Notes: generated by a model not told the origin, from the sequence alone. Shown: positions 1-7,317, numbered from the stretch's first letter. The stretch: DNA of 33,886 nucleotides from Streptosporangiaceae bacterium (GCA_025934635.1 JAICWX010000063.1:1-33886); one strand, 5' to 3'. Numbers and translations: made by a program.

Positions 1-103
1 CGGTGGCTGCCAGTCCGGCTTCATCCGGGTCGGCTGCGTGCGGTGCGCCGTCAGATGCCCGGGAATCGCGGATTCCATCGCGGGTCTCGTCTTCAGGCCG
101 GTG

Positions 104-915
104 TCATGGCCGGCGGGAAGTCGGCCGTCGCCGGTTCCGCGGGGGCGCTTCCACGACCGCCGGGGCCGGGTTGCGGTTGACGAGCAGCCGCAGCACGTCC
201 GGCCGCGAGTAGTGACCGACCGGATCGGCGGCGGACTTCGCGATCGCGATCAGGTCCGGATTCAGGTCGGCGTAGAGGATGCCCTCTTCGGTCTCGGGCA
301 GCGGCTCGGCCAGCTGGGACCTTCCGGGCCGTAGATGCGGGCGAACCCGCCACCCGGCTGGAGCAGCTGCCGCTTGACGTCGGTATCGCAGAACTGCTCG
401 AGCGCGGCCTCCCCGATCACGGCGCACGGGGCCACCACGAACGTCTGCCCCTCGACCGCGTACATCAGGCTGGCCGCCGTGTTCACCTCCGGTCCCAGGG
501 CCGAGGCGGCGCCCCGGTAGATCGAGAAGCTGGGCCAGGCCCCGACGTGGATCTCCTCGCCCTGGCTGTACATGGCGTACTTGGTCAGCGGCTGGAGGTG
601 CTCCCAGCAGTTCAGCCCGCCCACCCGGCCGAGCACGGTGTCGTGGACCTGCAGGTCGCTGCCGTCACCCTCGCCGAATACCGAACGCTCCACGTGCGTG
701 GGCTTGAGCTTGCGGCGCACCGAGATCAGCTCACCCGTGCCGGAGATGAAGGCCTGGGCCATGGAGAGGCTGCCGCCGGACCGCTCGCTGAACCCGAGCA
801 CCACGTGGATGTCGTGGCGGTCCGCGGCCTGACAGATCCGGTGGATTTCGGCGCCGTCACGAGTCATCGAGCCAGCCGCGTACGGCGGGACGAATCGCAT
901 GCCCATAGCCGGCAC
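104..915 (-). pseudogene. nitrilase (carbon-nitrogen hydrolase) remnant, 5'-truncated and frameshifted
   Basis: Nitrilases hydrolyse nitriles to carboxylic acids and ammonia with a Glu-Lys-Cys triad. The frame from 915 shows the middle and end of an aliphatic nitrilase: a WGMRF-like start, VVLGFSER, the lysine motif RRKLKPTHVER and the nucleophile motif GGLNCWEHLQPL. About 70 N-terminal residues, including the catalytic Glu segment (FPE), are absent. The codons just upstream run into the stop codon of the thioesterase at 928-930, so the 5' end was deleted. Near 315-335 the frame breaks after IYGPEG. The expected C-terminus (QLAEPLPETEEGILYADL, then DPVGHYSRPDVL) continues in another frame to the stop at 104-106, which fits loss of one base. 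Both defects together make a functional enzyme very unlikely. The single-base loss alone could be a sequencing error, but the 5' truncation could not. Confidence 0.85.
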
Positions 916-927
916 TCTGGCGCCGTT

Positions 928-1356
928 TCAGAGGCCGAGAAGCTGGGGCGCGGTGGCGACCGACCTCCAGACCTGACCAGGGTCGGGTACCAGCCTTCGG
1001 TCCTTGAGGTCGAGAAGCCCGCCTACATTGGCGATCTCGGCGGCGAGCGTCCCGTCAGGCAGGCGGATCTCCTGCTCAATGCGGAAAGACTTCCCGTCGC
1101 CCCACGCGAACTCGCACGATACGACGATCTCCTGGCCGGCCCGGATCTCACGGTGGAAGCGGATCCGCTCCTCCAGGCTCACCGGCCCGATCTCCCTGGC
1201 GGCCAGCGCGGCCTGGTCAATTCCCGCCGCCCGCATGCACTCCCAGCGTGCGTGCTGGCCGTATTGCAGGAGCACGGTGCCGGCCACGTGCCCGTTGGAG
1301 TCGACCTCATAGCCGCGGGCCACGATGCGGACGGTGAAGGGCTTATCTTCCGCCAT
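928..1356 (-). CDS. acyl-CoA thioesterase, 4HBT/hotdog family
   Basis: This is a 142-residue single-domain hotdog protein. Residues near the N-terminus read YEVDSNGHVAG, which matches the DxxGHV active-site pattern of 4-hydroxybenzoyl-CoA thioesterase/YbgC-like enzymes. HARWECMRAAGI and the strand IRFHREIRAGQEIVVSCEF follow in the usual order. It probably hydrolyses an acyl-CoA or acyl carrier thioester in the cytoplasm; the substrate is not visible. The ATG at 1356 is preferred over longer readings because AGGAAG lies just upstream and the homology starts there. It overlaps the end of the upstream small gene by 14 nt, so the two are likely translationally coupled. Downstream it directly abuts the nitrilase remnant. 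Confidence 0.8.
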   Translation of the reverse strand: MAEDKPFTVRIVARGYEVDSNGHVAGTVLLQYGQHARWECMRAAGIDQAALAAREIGPVSLEERIRFHREIRAGQEIVVSCEFAWGDGKSFRIEQEIRLPDGTLAAEIANVGGLLDLKDRRLVPDPGQVWRSVATAPQLLGL

Positions 1357-1663
1357 CGGCGTCTTCCTGCTCAGCCAGCCATAGCCGGGAGCGGCCGGTG
1401 ACGTAGCGCCGCCCGTCGGCGCGCGTCTCGATCCAGTCGCCTCGCGCCCAGCCGCCAGCAGTCTGGGGGGCGAAGCCGTGCCCGCGGAACAGCGCACTCG
1501 CCTCGGCCCGGGTCAGGCCCCGCTCACCCCACTCGCGGAGCAGGGCCGCGGTCCGCACCGGCTCGGGCGGCTGGTCCGGGCTGGAGCTGACCGCGTCGGC
1601 CAGCGCCTCGAAGCCCCGGGCGATCTGCCGGAGCGCGGCCGCTACGTCCTGGAGATCCTCCAC
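1343..1663 (-). CDS. small winged-helix-like protein of unknown function
   Basis: A 106-residue protein with a GTG start. The first about 30 residues form an amphipathic helix (DLQDVAAALRQIARGFEALADAV). After a proline-rich linker comes LLREWGERGLTRAEASALFRGHGFAPQT, then GGWARGDWIETRADGRRYVT. The helix-turn-helix followed by a beta wing suggests a DNA-binding winged helix, which is inference from pattern. It shares 14 nt with the thioesterase start, forming a two-gene unit. Immediately upstream are three TAGCAAT motifs spaced 10-11 bp that could be its own operator. GAAGG lies only a few bases before the GTG, so the leader may be very short. No characterised family is recognised. Confidence 0.6.
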   Translation of the reverse strand: MEDLQDVAAALRQIARGFEALADAVSSSPDQPPEPVRTAALLREWGERGLTRAEASALFRGHGFAPQTAGGWARGDWIETRADGRRYVTGRSRLWLAEQEDADGGR

Positions 1664-1676
1664 CCTTCAAATCGTA

Positions 1677-1711
1677 TAGCAATCGCTAGCAATTGACTAG
1701 CAATCAGCTAG
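1677..1711. promoter_or_regulatory. TAGCAAT repeat array upstream of small gene
   Basis: TAGCAAT occurs at 1677-1683, 1687-1693 and 1698-1704, followed by CTAG at 1708-1711. Start-to-start spacing is 10 and 11 bp, one helical turn, so all copies face the same side of the helix. The array lies just before the GTG at 1663 of the leftward gene, where an operator would overlap its promoter. The middle portion contains palindromic GCTAGC. The regulator is unknown; autoregulation by the small winged-helix-like protein is a guess. Confidence 0.5.
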
Positions 1712-1829
1712 CCCGTCCCCGGACGTCGTCCGCAATCCCGCCGGCGGCTGGTACCGGGCCACGCCTCAGCACTCGCATCGGCATCACCGCCCGCACCCGT
1801 CACCCGCCCGGCCCTTACCCGGCCTCCGC

Positions 1830-1884
1830 CAACGACATGGATGCTCCATCGATGCCGCGATCGCGACATGGATGCTCCATCAAT
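1830..1884 (+). repeat. dimeric interrupted-palindrome element, copy 1
   Basis: Two copies of ATGGATGCTCCAT at 1837-1849 and 1868-1880 are exactly 31 bp apart. Each is an interrupted palindrome (ATGGA / TGC / TCCAT). The same arrangement recurs inverted at 30837-30880, with the identical 31-bp period and the same left flank CAACGAC. The 18-bp spacers are related but diverged, so the whole unit and not only the palindrome is repeated. Confidence 0.8.
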
Positions 1885-1934
1885 GCTGTTAGCGGCGGCA
1901 TCCGGGACATGCGACGGGACACCAGGCGCATCAT

Positions 1935-2000
1935 AGACATCACAGGCATCACAGACATCAGGCACACACCACGGACATCACAGACATCACGGGCATCACC
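1935..2000. repeat. degenerate 9-bp tandem repeat (ACATCACAG-like)
   Basis: About seven 9-nt units related to AGACATCAC run head to tail with one or two changes each (AGGCATCAC, AGACATCAG, GGACATCAC, GGGCATCAC). The units are too short and have no spacers, so this is a minisatellite and not a CRISPR. It lies between the ATGGA element and the lysozyme gene. Confidence 0.6.
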
Positions 2001-2155
2001 AGACCTGCTGGCCCAGGGCTGCCCGCGTGGACGCCGAGCACGCCCAGCTGATCTGGACCGCGTGGCACCCGGATCTTGCCGACCCCGATCATGGCGGGCC
2101 GCCCATGGCTACCCTTGACCCTTGTCACCTGGGGAGCGGGAGGGAGGCGACAGGT

Positions 2156-3130
2156 ATGGCTATCACGCTGCCGGATGTCAGCGAGTTCCAGTCGGCGGCG
2201 GGCGGTAACGCCCCGAACTGGGCCGGGATTAAGTCCCAGAACGGCGGGGCGGCGATCATCCGGGTCGGGTACGGGAATAACCACCTCGACGGAATGCTCG
2301 CGTCGAACCGCGCGGCGATCAAATCGCACGGGTTCGCGTTCTGCGGGCTGTACCAGTACCTGCGAGCGGGCCAGGATGCGCTTGCGCAGGCCAATGCGTT
2401 CATCGACTGGGTCGGCCCCACCCTGAACGAGGGGGAGATTCCCATCCTCGACCTGGAAGAGGGAGCGGGAAACCAGTCGGCCCGGGCCAACCAGTGGTTC
2501 GGCATCGTGGACGGCGCCTACGGCCTGACGTCCTTGCCGCCCGGCCAGCGTTCGTGGCTGTACAGCGGCCAGAATTTCGCGAACACGGCCGGGCTGGCGC
2601 CCATCTTCAACTCGGCCCGCCGGACCTGGGTAGCGGCATACCAGTCATCCCCGGCCGGGCTGCTGCCGCACACCCTGTGGCAGAGCACCAACGGCCAGGT
2701 CGGCGCGAACCGGACGAGCTGGAGCGGCTGCGGCTTCTGCGATACGTCGATTTACCCGGGCACGCTCGCCAGCCTGTCCGCCCTGGGCTGGCACCCCTCG
2801 GTTAACCGGAGCCAGCTATCTCCGGAGGAAGAAGAAGACATGCACATCCCGAACGACAAGAAGTTCGGCGCCGTCTCGTTCGGCGGGGGCCAGTTCAAGT
2901 GGATCGCGTTCTTCTGCGACCCCGGCGGCGAGGGCAAGACCGCGAACAAGCTGCGGGTGGCCCCGTTCTCCAATACCACCCACGGCTTCGCCGGCATCAC
3001 GACCGTGACCATCGGCCCGGCGACCGAGAAGGTCACCGTCACGCTGCCGGACAACTGCAGCGGGATCTCGTTCCAGCGGCAGGACGACCCCGGTAACTGG
3101 GCCACGATCGCCTACAACCTGGGTTCTTAA
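2156..3130 (+). CDS. GH25 lysozyme-like protein with C-terminal beta-rich domain
   Basis: A 324-residue protein. Residues 1-215 look like a GH25 (Chalaropsis-type) muramidase: DVSEFQ at residues 7-12, IIRVGYG, the acidic pair D99-L-E101 in PILDLEEG, and LWQS around 174-177 near the end of the barrel. Such enzymes cut the beta-1,4 bond between N-acetylmuramic acid and N-acetylglucosamine in peptidoglycan. From about residue 225 an acidic linker (SPEEEEDM) leads to an unrecognised domain of about 95 residues rich in beta strands. No signal peptide or membrane segment is visible, which is unusual for a wall hydrolase and resembles phage lysins or cytoplasmic spore/lysis enzymes. The ATG at 2156 is chosen because of the strong GGGAGGGAGG just before it and because the domain begins there. 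No phage neighbours are present. Confidence 0.8.
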   Translation: MAITLPDVSEFQSAAGGNAPNWAGIKSQNGGAAIIRVGYGNNHLDGMLASNRAAIKSHGFAFCGLYQYLRAGQDALAQANAFIDWVGPTLNEGEIPILDLEEGAGNQSARANQWFGIVDGAYGLTSLPPGQRSWLYSGQNFANTAGLAPIFNSARRTWVAAYQSSPAGLLPHTLWQSTNGQVGANRTSWSGCGFCDTSIYPGTLASLSALGWHPSVNRSQLSPEEEEDMHIPNDKKFGAVSFGGGQFKWIAFFCDPGGEGKTANKLRVAPFSNTTHGFAGITTVTIGPATEKVTVTLPDNCSGISFQRQDDPGNWATIAYNLGS

Positions 3131-3258
3131 TTTTTACAGCCGCTTGCTACCTGCGGAAACGCGCCGATGAGGCAGCGCGGCGGCACGGAACGGTTTGGGT
3201 CGCCATGCCAGGGGCAGCTCATGGGAGTCTTCAACCGCCCAGCGAGAGGAAATCCCCT

Positions 3259-3330
3259 ATGTATATCGGCATCGGGACCGTCGTTCTCATCATCATCATC
3301 GTTATCGTCGTGCTGGCCCTGCGCAGGTAG
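3259..3330 (+). CDS. 23-residue hydrophobic membrane peptide
   Basis: The frame ATG TAT ATC ... AGG TAG encodes 23 residues: a short N-terminus (MYIGIG), about 14 consecutive aliphatic residues (TVVLIIIIVIVVLAL) and a basic RR end. That is one transmembrane helix with a positive cytoplasmic tail. GAGAGGAA at 3244-3251, seven bases before the ATG, is a good ribosome-binding site. Very short single-helix peptides of this kind are common and usually unannotated in actinomycetes; their function is generally unknown. It is transcribed in the same direction as the sensor kinase, but a strong hairpin lies between them, so it may be a separate transcript. Because it is so short, the strong evidence is the RBS plus the clean helix pattern. 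Confidence 0.65.
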   Translation: MYIGIGTVVLIIIIVIVVLALRR

Positions 3331-3407
3331 TGAGCCCGCAACCGGCGAGAACGCTTCCGCGGCGCGGGTCCAGGACGAGGACGTGATGTCCTGGCCCGCC
3401 GCCGATC

Positions 3408-3593
3408 TCAGGTCGTGAAGAACCTCGTCCTGTGCCTCGCGGCCAAGGACGCCCTCCAGACCCCGCGGAGTGCGAGCTGCTGGCCGAAGAACGGCCACCC
3501 GCGCCCCGCGCGCCGGGCCAGCTCCCGGAACCAGGCTTGGCCGACGGGAAAGGCCATCCCCCGTTCGGCATTAAAATCTCTAAAATCCCTCAT
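3408..3593 (-). CDS. doubtful hypothetical protein, 61 residues
   Basis: A leftward frame from the ATG at 3593 reads MRDFRDFNAERGMAFPVGQAWFRELARRAG and so on to TGA at 3408. Its composition (aromatic, aliphatic and charged residues mixed) resembles a real protein, and most third positions after codon 8 are G or C. The opposite strand has an open frame (3415-3603) sharing the same wobble positions, so GC bias cannot decide between them. No ribosome-binding site precedes the ATG, and the start lies in an inverted repeat. No family is recognised. Confidence 0.25.
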   Translation of the reverse strand: MRDFRDFNAERGMAFPVGQAWFRELARRAGRGWPFFGQQLALRGVWRASLAARHRTRFFTT

Positions 3594-3609
3594 GGACGCA
3601 TGAGGTGCG

Positions 3610-3642
3610 TACGGTCGGTGCCCGGTATGGGCACCGACCGTA
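3610..3642. terminator. strong 14-bp hairpin upstream of sensor kinase
   Basis: TACGGTCGGTGCCC (3610-3623) and its exact complement (3629-3642) flank the loop GGTAT. The perfect 14-bp GC-rich stem would be very stable in RNA. It is not followed by a T-run, which is common for actinobacterial terminators. It could end transcripts from the small peptide gene, or act as an attenuator or operator for the kinase gene; the sequence does not decide. Confidence 0.5.
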
Positions 3643-3808
3643 GTGCTGTCTGGCGGCGTCGGCACTTCCTCCCGCCCGTCCCCGGTGAGATCGCAGGTTA
3701 CGCACCCAAATCTTAAATTTTTGGGACATGATCACATTACAGTCGCGGCAACGCGTACTGATGGCGGTCAAGAGCCTGAAAAGGGTCGTGCGAGCGAGGA
3801 TGCGATCG

Positions 3809-6505
3809 ATGGGAAACCACGGGGGAACCGGCGCCAGGCCTCATGACGATGCCGCCGCCGGCCGGCTCGCGAAGACGCCGACCGGCTTCAAGCTGCTGAG
3901 CTCGCAGGCCTTTACCTTGCGTAACTGGCCGGTGTCGTGGCGGCTGTTCGCCGTGATCATGCTGACGCTCGCCGTGGGCCTGGCCTTCGGCGGCCTGCGG
4001 GTCGCGGCGGCGACGGACAGTGCCGCCCAGTTCAACCGCGTATCGCAGCTCGCCAGCCTCGGCCAGCAGTCCACCGTCCTGATCCAGGCCCTGGAGAACG
4101 AACGCGACCGGACGTACAAAAACGCCAGCCGTTCCGGGGCCCTCCCGCCCTTGTACAACGCGACCGACACGGCGGCGGCCAAGGTCCAGGCGCTGGCCGC
4201 CGGTGTCGGCGGTTCCTTCCCGGCGGACATCCAGGCCAAGGTGGCCGCCATGCGCTCCGCGATCACTGGCCTGGGCGGCCGGCGCGACGTGGCCCAGACC
4301 CGCACGACGGTGCTGGCCGTGATCGCCGACTACGCCGTCCCCATCAACGCCATGCTGGCCCTGAACGGCCAGATCGCGCAGGGCGCCGATGATCCCGCGC
4401 TCGCCAACGACGTGCAGACTCTCAATGCGCTGGCCCAGGAAAAAGACCAGGTCGCCCAGCAGCGCGCGATCCTTTTCGACGCCTTCACGCAGGGCGGGTT
4501 CGCCAATGCCGAGCAGCAGGCGCTGTTCACCGTGGTGGCGGGGCAGGGCGCCGACGCGACGGCGTTCGACGCGACCGCCACGCCCGCCGAGCGGAACGCC
4601 TTCACCCGCGTCGTGACCGGGCCGCAGGTCACGCGGGCCATCAACATCGAGCAGTTCGTCACCAGCACCGGCCGACTGGACATCGGCAAGGGCGCCCTGG
4701 AAATCAGCGCGCAGAAGGCGCCCGGCGCGTGGTACGCGGCGGTGTCCGACACGATCGACAAAATGCAGACCGTCGAGCTCGGCATAGCCGGCAATATCGT
4801 CGCCCGGGCCCAGGTCCTGCAGCGGGGCGCGGAGCGGTCCGCGCTGTTCATCGGCCTCCTGACGGCGGCGATCCTCATCCTGGTGCTCATCGCGACCTTT
4901 GCCGTCGCCCGGTCCCTGGTCCTGCCGCTGCGCCGGCTGGCCGAAGGCGCGCTCGACATCGCCACGGTGCAGCTGCCGGAGCGGGTCCGCCAGCTCGACG
5001 AGGACCCGGACCCGGCCCCCAGCCTGGAAGTGTCGCCGATCGACGTGCTGTCCGTCGACGAGATCGGCCAGGTCGCCCGCGCGTTCGACCAGGTGCACGC
5101 CGAGGCGGTGCGGCTGGCCGGCAACGAGGCGCTGCTGCGCCGGAGCTTCAACGCGGTGTTCGTCAGCTTGTCCCGGCGGAGCCAGTCGCTGATCGAGCGG
5201 CTGGCGCGGATGATCGACTCGCTGGAGCAGAACGAGGAAGATCCCGGCCGGCTGGCCAACCTGTTCGCGATGGACCACCTGGTCACCCGGATGCGCCGCA
5301 ACTCCGAGAACCTCCTCCTGCTGGCCGGGCACGAGGGCGCGCGGAAATGGAGCGAACCGGTTCCGCTCACCGACGTGACCCGGGCCGCGATATCGGAGAT
5401 CGAGCAGTACAACCGGGTGGTGCTGAAGATCCAGCCCGGGGTCATGGTCTCGGGGCACGCGGTGTCCGACGTGGTGCACCTGCTCGCCGAGCTCATCGAG
5501 AACGCCACCGTGTTCTCCTCCAGCGACAACCGGGTGCTGGTGTCGGTCCAGGAGCTGACCAGCGGAGGCGTGCTGATCCAGGTGAGCGACAGCGGCGTCG
5601 GCATTTCCCCGGCCCGGCTGACGGAGATCAACCGGCGGCTCGATGATCCGCCCGCGATCGACGATTCGGTATCCCGGCACATGGGGCTGTTCGCGGTGGC
5701 GCGGCTGGCCCGGCGGCACGGGGTGCGCGTCCGGCTGCGGGCCGGGACCCCGCAGGGGCTGACCGCGCTGGTCTGGCTGCCGGACAGCCTGGCCGAGCGG
5801 GGGAACATCCTGTACGGCGACATGCCCCAGCGGCTCGGCGGCCCCCAGGCCAGGCACACGCCCGGCCAGCATGCCGCCCCCAGCCCGGCCGGGCACAGTC
5901 CCGTCGGGCACCGTCCCGCCGCTCCCGGTCCCGCCGTCGCCGGCTGGGGCGCCCGCGAGCTGCCGGATACGGTAGCCCCGGCCACGGCCCTGCGAGTCGG
6001 CCCGGCCGCGCGTGAGACAGTGCAGCGTGAGAGGGTGCAGCGCGAGACGGTCCAGCGCGAGACGGTCCAGCGCGAGACGGTCCAGCGCGAGACGGGGCCG
6101 GCCGCCGGCTCGGGGTCGGGCTGGTTCCGTAACCGCCGGTCCCCCGAGGCGGTCCCGCAGCCGGCCGGCGGCGGGCTGCCCGCTGCGGACGGCTGGGGCG
6201 GAGGCCCGTCCGCCACCGACAGCTGGGCCGGAGGCCTGCAGGCCGCGCAGATCATCGCCAATCCGGTCCTGGGTGACCGCCTGGTCGCCGGGATGCCGGT
6301 GCGCGTCCCGCACGCGAACCTCCTGCCCGGATCGGTGGACGGCGGCCAGCGCGCCGCCGGGCGCCCGGACGGCGGTCACGGCGGCCAGGCCACGCTGCCG
6401 CAGCGATCACCCGAGCTGGCTCGCAGCCGGCTGAGCGGCTTCCAGCGCGGAGCCCGCCGGGCCGAGGGTCAGACACCCCACGCAGGAGAAAGAGCAGACC
6501 GTTGA
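3809..6505 (+). CDS. cvnA: NIT-domain sensor histidine kinase, CvnA-like (conservon)
   Basis: An 898-residue membrane kinase. A first membrane helix (about residues 43-65) leads to a long helical extracytoplasmic region of the nitrate/nitrite-sensing (NIT) type, with LGQQSTVLIQALENERDRTY at its start. A second helix (about 344-368) and a HAMP region follow. Next comes a dimerisation stretch with AMDHLVTRMRRNSENLLLLAG, then an HATPase: N-box LLAELIENAT (about 558-567) and DSGVGIS (about 593). The last about 200 residues are low-complexity, including RETVQ repeats (about 735-762). In conservons such a kinase works with roadblock CvnB, DUF742 CvnC and Ras-like GTPase CvnD at the membrane. Here only CvnB follows, overlapping by 4 nt. 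The start at 3809 has CGAGGA eight bases upstream; an in-frame ATG at 3728 is the alternative. The signal sensed is unknown. Confidence 0.85.
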   Translation: MGNHGGTGARPHDDAAAGRLAKTPTGFKLLSSQAFTLRNWPVSWRLFAVIMLTLAVGLAFGGLRVAAATDSAAQFNRVSQLASLGQQSTVLIQALENERDRTYKNASRSGALPPLYNATDTAAAKVQALAAGVGGSFPADIQAKVAAMRSAITGLGGRRDVAQTRTTVLAVIADYAVPINAMLALNGQIAQGADDPALANDVQTLNALAQEKDQVAQQRAILFDAFTQGGFANAEQQALFTVVAGQGADATAFDATATPAERNAFTRVVTGPQVTRAINIEQFVTSTGRLDIGKGALEISAQKAPGAWYAAVSDTIDKMQTVELGIAGNIVARAQVLQRGAERSALFIGLLTAAILILVLIATFAVARSLVLPLRRLAEGALDIATVQLPERVRQLDEDPDPAPSLEVSPIDVLSVDEIGQVARAFDQVHAEAVRLAGNEALLRRSFNAVFVSLSRRSQSLIERLARMIDSLEQNEEDPGRLANLFAMDHLVTRMRRNSENLLLLAGHEGARKWSEPVPLTDVTRAAISEIEQYNRVVLKIQPGVMVSGHAVSDVVHLLAELIENATVFSSSDNRVLVSVQELTSGGVLIQVSDSGVGISPARLTEINRRLDDPPAIDDSVSRHMGLFAVARLARRHGVRVRLRAGTPQGLTALVWLPDSLAERGNILYGDMPQRLGGPQARHTPGQHAAPSPAGHSPVGHRPAAPGPAVAGWGARELPDTVAPATALRVGPAARETVQRERVQRETVQRETVQRETVQRETGPAAGSGSGWFRNRRSPEAVPQPAGGGLPAADGWGGGPSATDSWAGGLQAAQIIANPVLGDRLVAGMPVRVPHANLLPGSVDGGQRAAGRPDGGHGGQATLPQRSPELARSRLSGFQRGARRAEGQTPHAGERADR
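6011..6094 (+). repeat. 15-bp in-frame tandem repeat in sensor kinase tail
   Basis: 5.6 units of 15 nt encode RETVQ RERVQ RETVQ RETVQ RETVQ RET. The third to fifth units (6041-6085) are identical, indicating recent expansion or strong homogenisation. The period keeps the reading frame. The repeat lies in the charged tail after the ATPase domain, so unit number could vary between strains without breaking the kinase. Confidence 0.85.
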
Positions 6506-6906
6506 GCTACGCATACCGCCGCGATCTGGACTGGCTCGTCACCGACTTCACCACGCGGGTCCCGGACGCCGCGCACGCGGTCGTGGTATCGGCCGACGGT
6601 CTCATGCTGGCGATGTCGCAGGACATCCCGCGGGCCTTCGCCGAGCAGTTCGCGGCCATCACCTGCGGGCTGGCCAGCCTGATGCAGGGCGCCGCGCGGA
6701 TCTTCGAGGCCGGGATGCCCACCCAGGGGCTGGTGGAGATGGAGGGCGGCCTGATGCTCATCAAGGTCATCAGCGACGGCTCCAGCCTGGCCGTCCTGGC
6801 CGCTCCCGAGTGCGACACGGACCTGCTCTCCTACGAGATGACGCTGCTGGTCGAGGCGGTCGGCGAGGCACTGACGCCGGCGGCTCGCGCCCAGCGTGCC
6901 TATTGA
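6502..6906 (+). CDS. cvnB: roadblock/LC7 domain protein, CvnB-like
   Basis: A 134-residue roadblock/LC7 protein: LDWLVTDFTTRVPDAAHAVVVSADGLMLAMS at the N-terminus, the helix FAEQFAAITCGLASLMQGAARIF, and the strand pair LVEMEGGLMLIKVISDGSSLAVLA. In actinobacterial conservons and in the MglB/MglA pair, roadblock proteins dimerise and regulate a small GTPase. The TTG start at 6502 overlaps the kinase stop (TTGA), with AGGAGAAAGAG before it, so translation is coupled to the kinase. No MglA/CvnD GTPase gene follows in this window, so its partner must be elsewhere or missing. Confidence 0.9.
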   Translation: MSYAYRRDLDWLVTDFTTRVPDAAHAVVVSADGLMLAMSQDIPRAFAEQFAAITCGLASLMQGAARIFEAGMPTQGLVEMEGGLMLIKVISDGSSLAVLAAPECDTDLLSYEMTLLVEAVGEALTPAARAQRAY

Positions 6907-6933
6907 GCGCGCACGAGCGTATTGTCAGCCGAC

Positions 6934-7317
6934 ATGGCCGAGCTGATCGTCGACAACTGGAATCTCGTCGTCCACCTCACCCTGAGTGAGAAGATCTGGA
7001 GCTTCCACAATGACATCCGGGTCCGCCTGACCGACATCGTCTCCGTGGCGCCCGACCCCACGCCCTCGCTGGGCCTGCGGGGATGGCGGATGACAGGGGT
7101 CGCCTTGACCGGGTTCGCGGTGCTGGGCACCCGCAAGCACGGTGAGGGCTTCGATTTCTGCATCCTGCACCGGAACGAGCCGGCCGTCCAGGTGAACGCG
7201 TCGTCGGGACGCTTCAGCCGCTTCATCATCAGCGTGCCCGAGGGCCGCGACCCGGCCTCGGAAGCGGCGAGGATCGCCTCGGCGGCGGGGATAACCCCGT
7301 CGGCGCCGGGCAGCTAA
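6934..7317 (+). CDS. PH-like domain protein of unknown function
   Basis: A 127-residue protein with many short beta strands: LIVDNWNLVVHLTLSEKIWSF, DIRVRLTDIVSVAPD, LRGWRMTGVALTGFAVLGT and FDFCILHRNEPAVQVNA, followed by a C-terminal helix (DPASEAARIASAAGI). This seven-strand-plus-helix order matches small bacterial PH-like proteins common in actinomycetes. The function is unknown; PH folds often bind lipid headgroups or peptides. It lies 27 nt after the roadblock gene in the same direction, where cvnC/cvnD would be expected, so it is probably co-transcribed. The ATG at 6934 is preferred to the TTG at 6922; neither has a strong ribosome-binding site. Confidence 0.7.
   Translation: MAELIVDNWNLVVHLTLSEKIWSFHNDIRVRLTDIVSVAPDPTPSLGLRGWRMTGVALTGFAVLGTRKHGEGFDFCILHRNEPAVQVNASSGRFSRFIISVPEGRDPASEAARIASAAGITPSAPGS

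Larger units (their letters stand above)
1712..2155. other. repeat-rich intergenic region
   Basis: No convincing gene lies in these about 440 bases. The stretch is less GC-rich than its surroundings and its open frames encode low-complexity sequence. It contains the dimeric ATGGA-TGC-TCCAT element (1837-1880) and a degenerate 9-nt repeat (1935-2000). The last 20 bases carry the strong ribosome-binding site (GGGAGGGAGG) of the lysozyme gene. Confidence 0.6.
3131..3808. other. intergenic region with small ORF and hairpins
   Basis: This roughly 680-base stretch between the lysozyme gene and the sensor kinase holds the 23-codon membrane peptide (3259-3330) and a doubtful leftward frame at 3408-3593. 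It also holds a 7-bp inverted repeat CCTCATG/CATGAGG (3588-3605), a perfect 14-bp stem (3610-3642), and CCCAAA/TTTGGG (3705-3725) just before the first possible kinase start. Nothing else convincing is seen. Confidence 0.6.

Noticed and set aside
1..103. Coding sequence at the left edge
   Set aside because: Frames here are short and lack any motif. The nitrilase remnant ends at 104, and nothing convincing is seen before it.
1935..2000. CRISPR-like array
   Set aside because: Units are only 9 nt, degenerate and without spacers; no cas genes are present.
3737..6379. Very long leftward frame (880 codons) opposite the sensor kinase
   Set aside because: It is antisense to a gene with clear kinase motifs. 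The translation is a low-complexity H/Q/R/G/P mix, as expected for the complement of GC-rich coding DNA.
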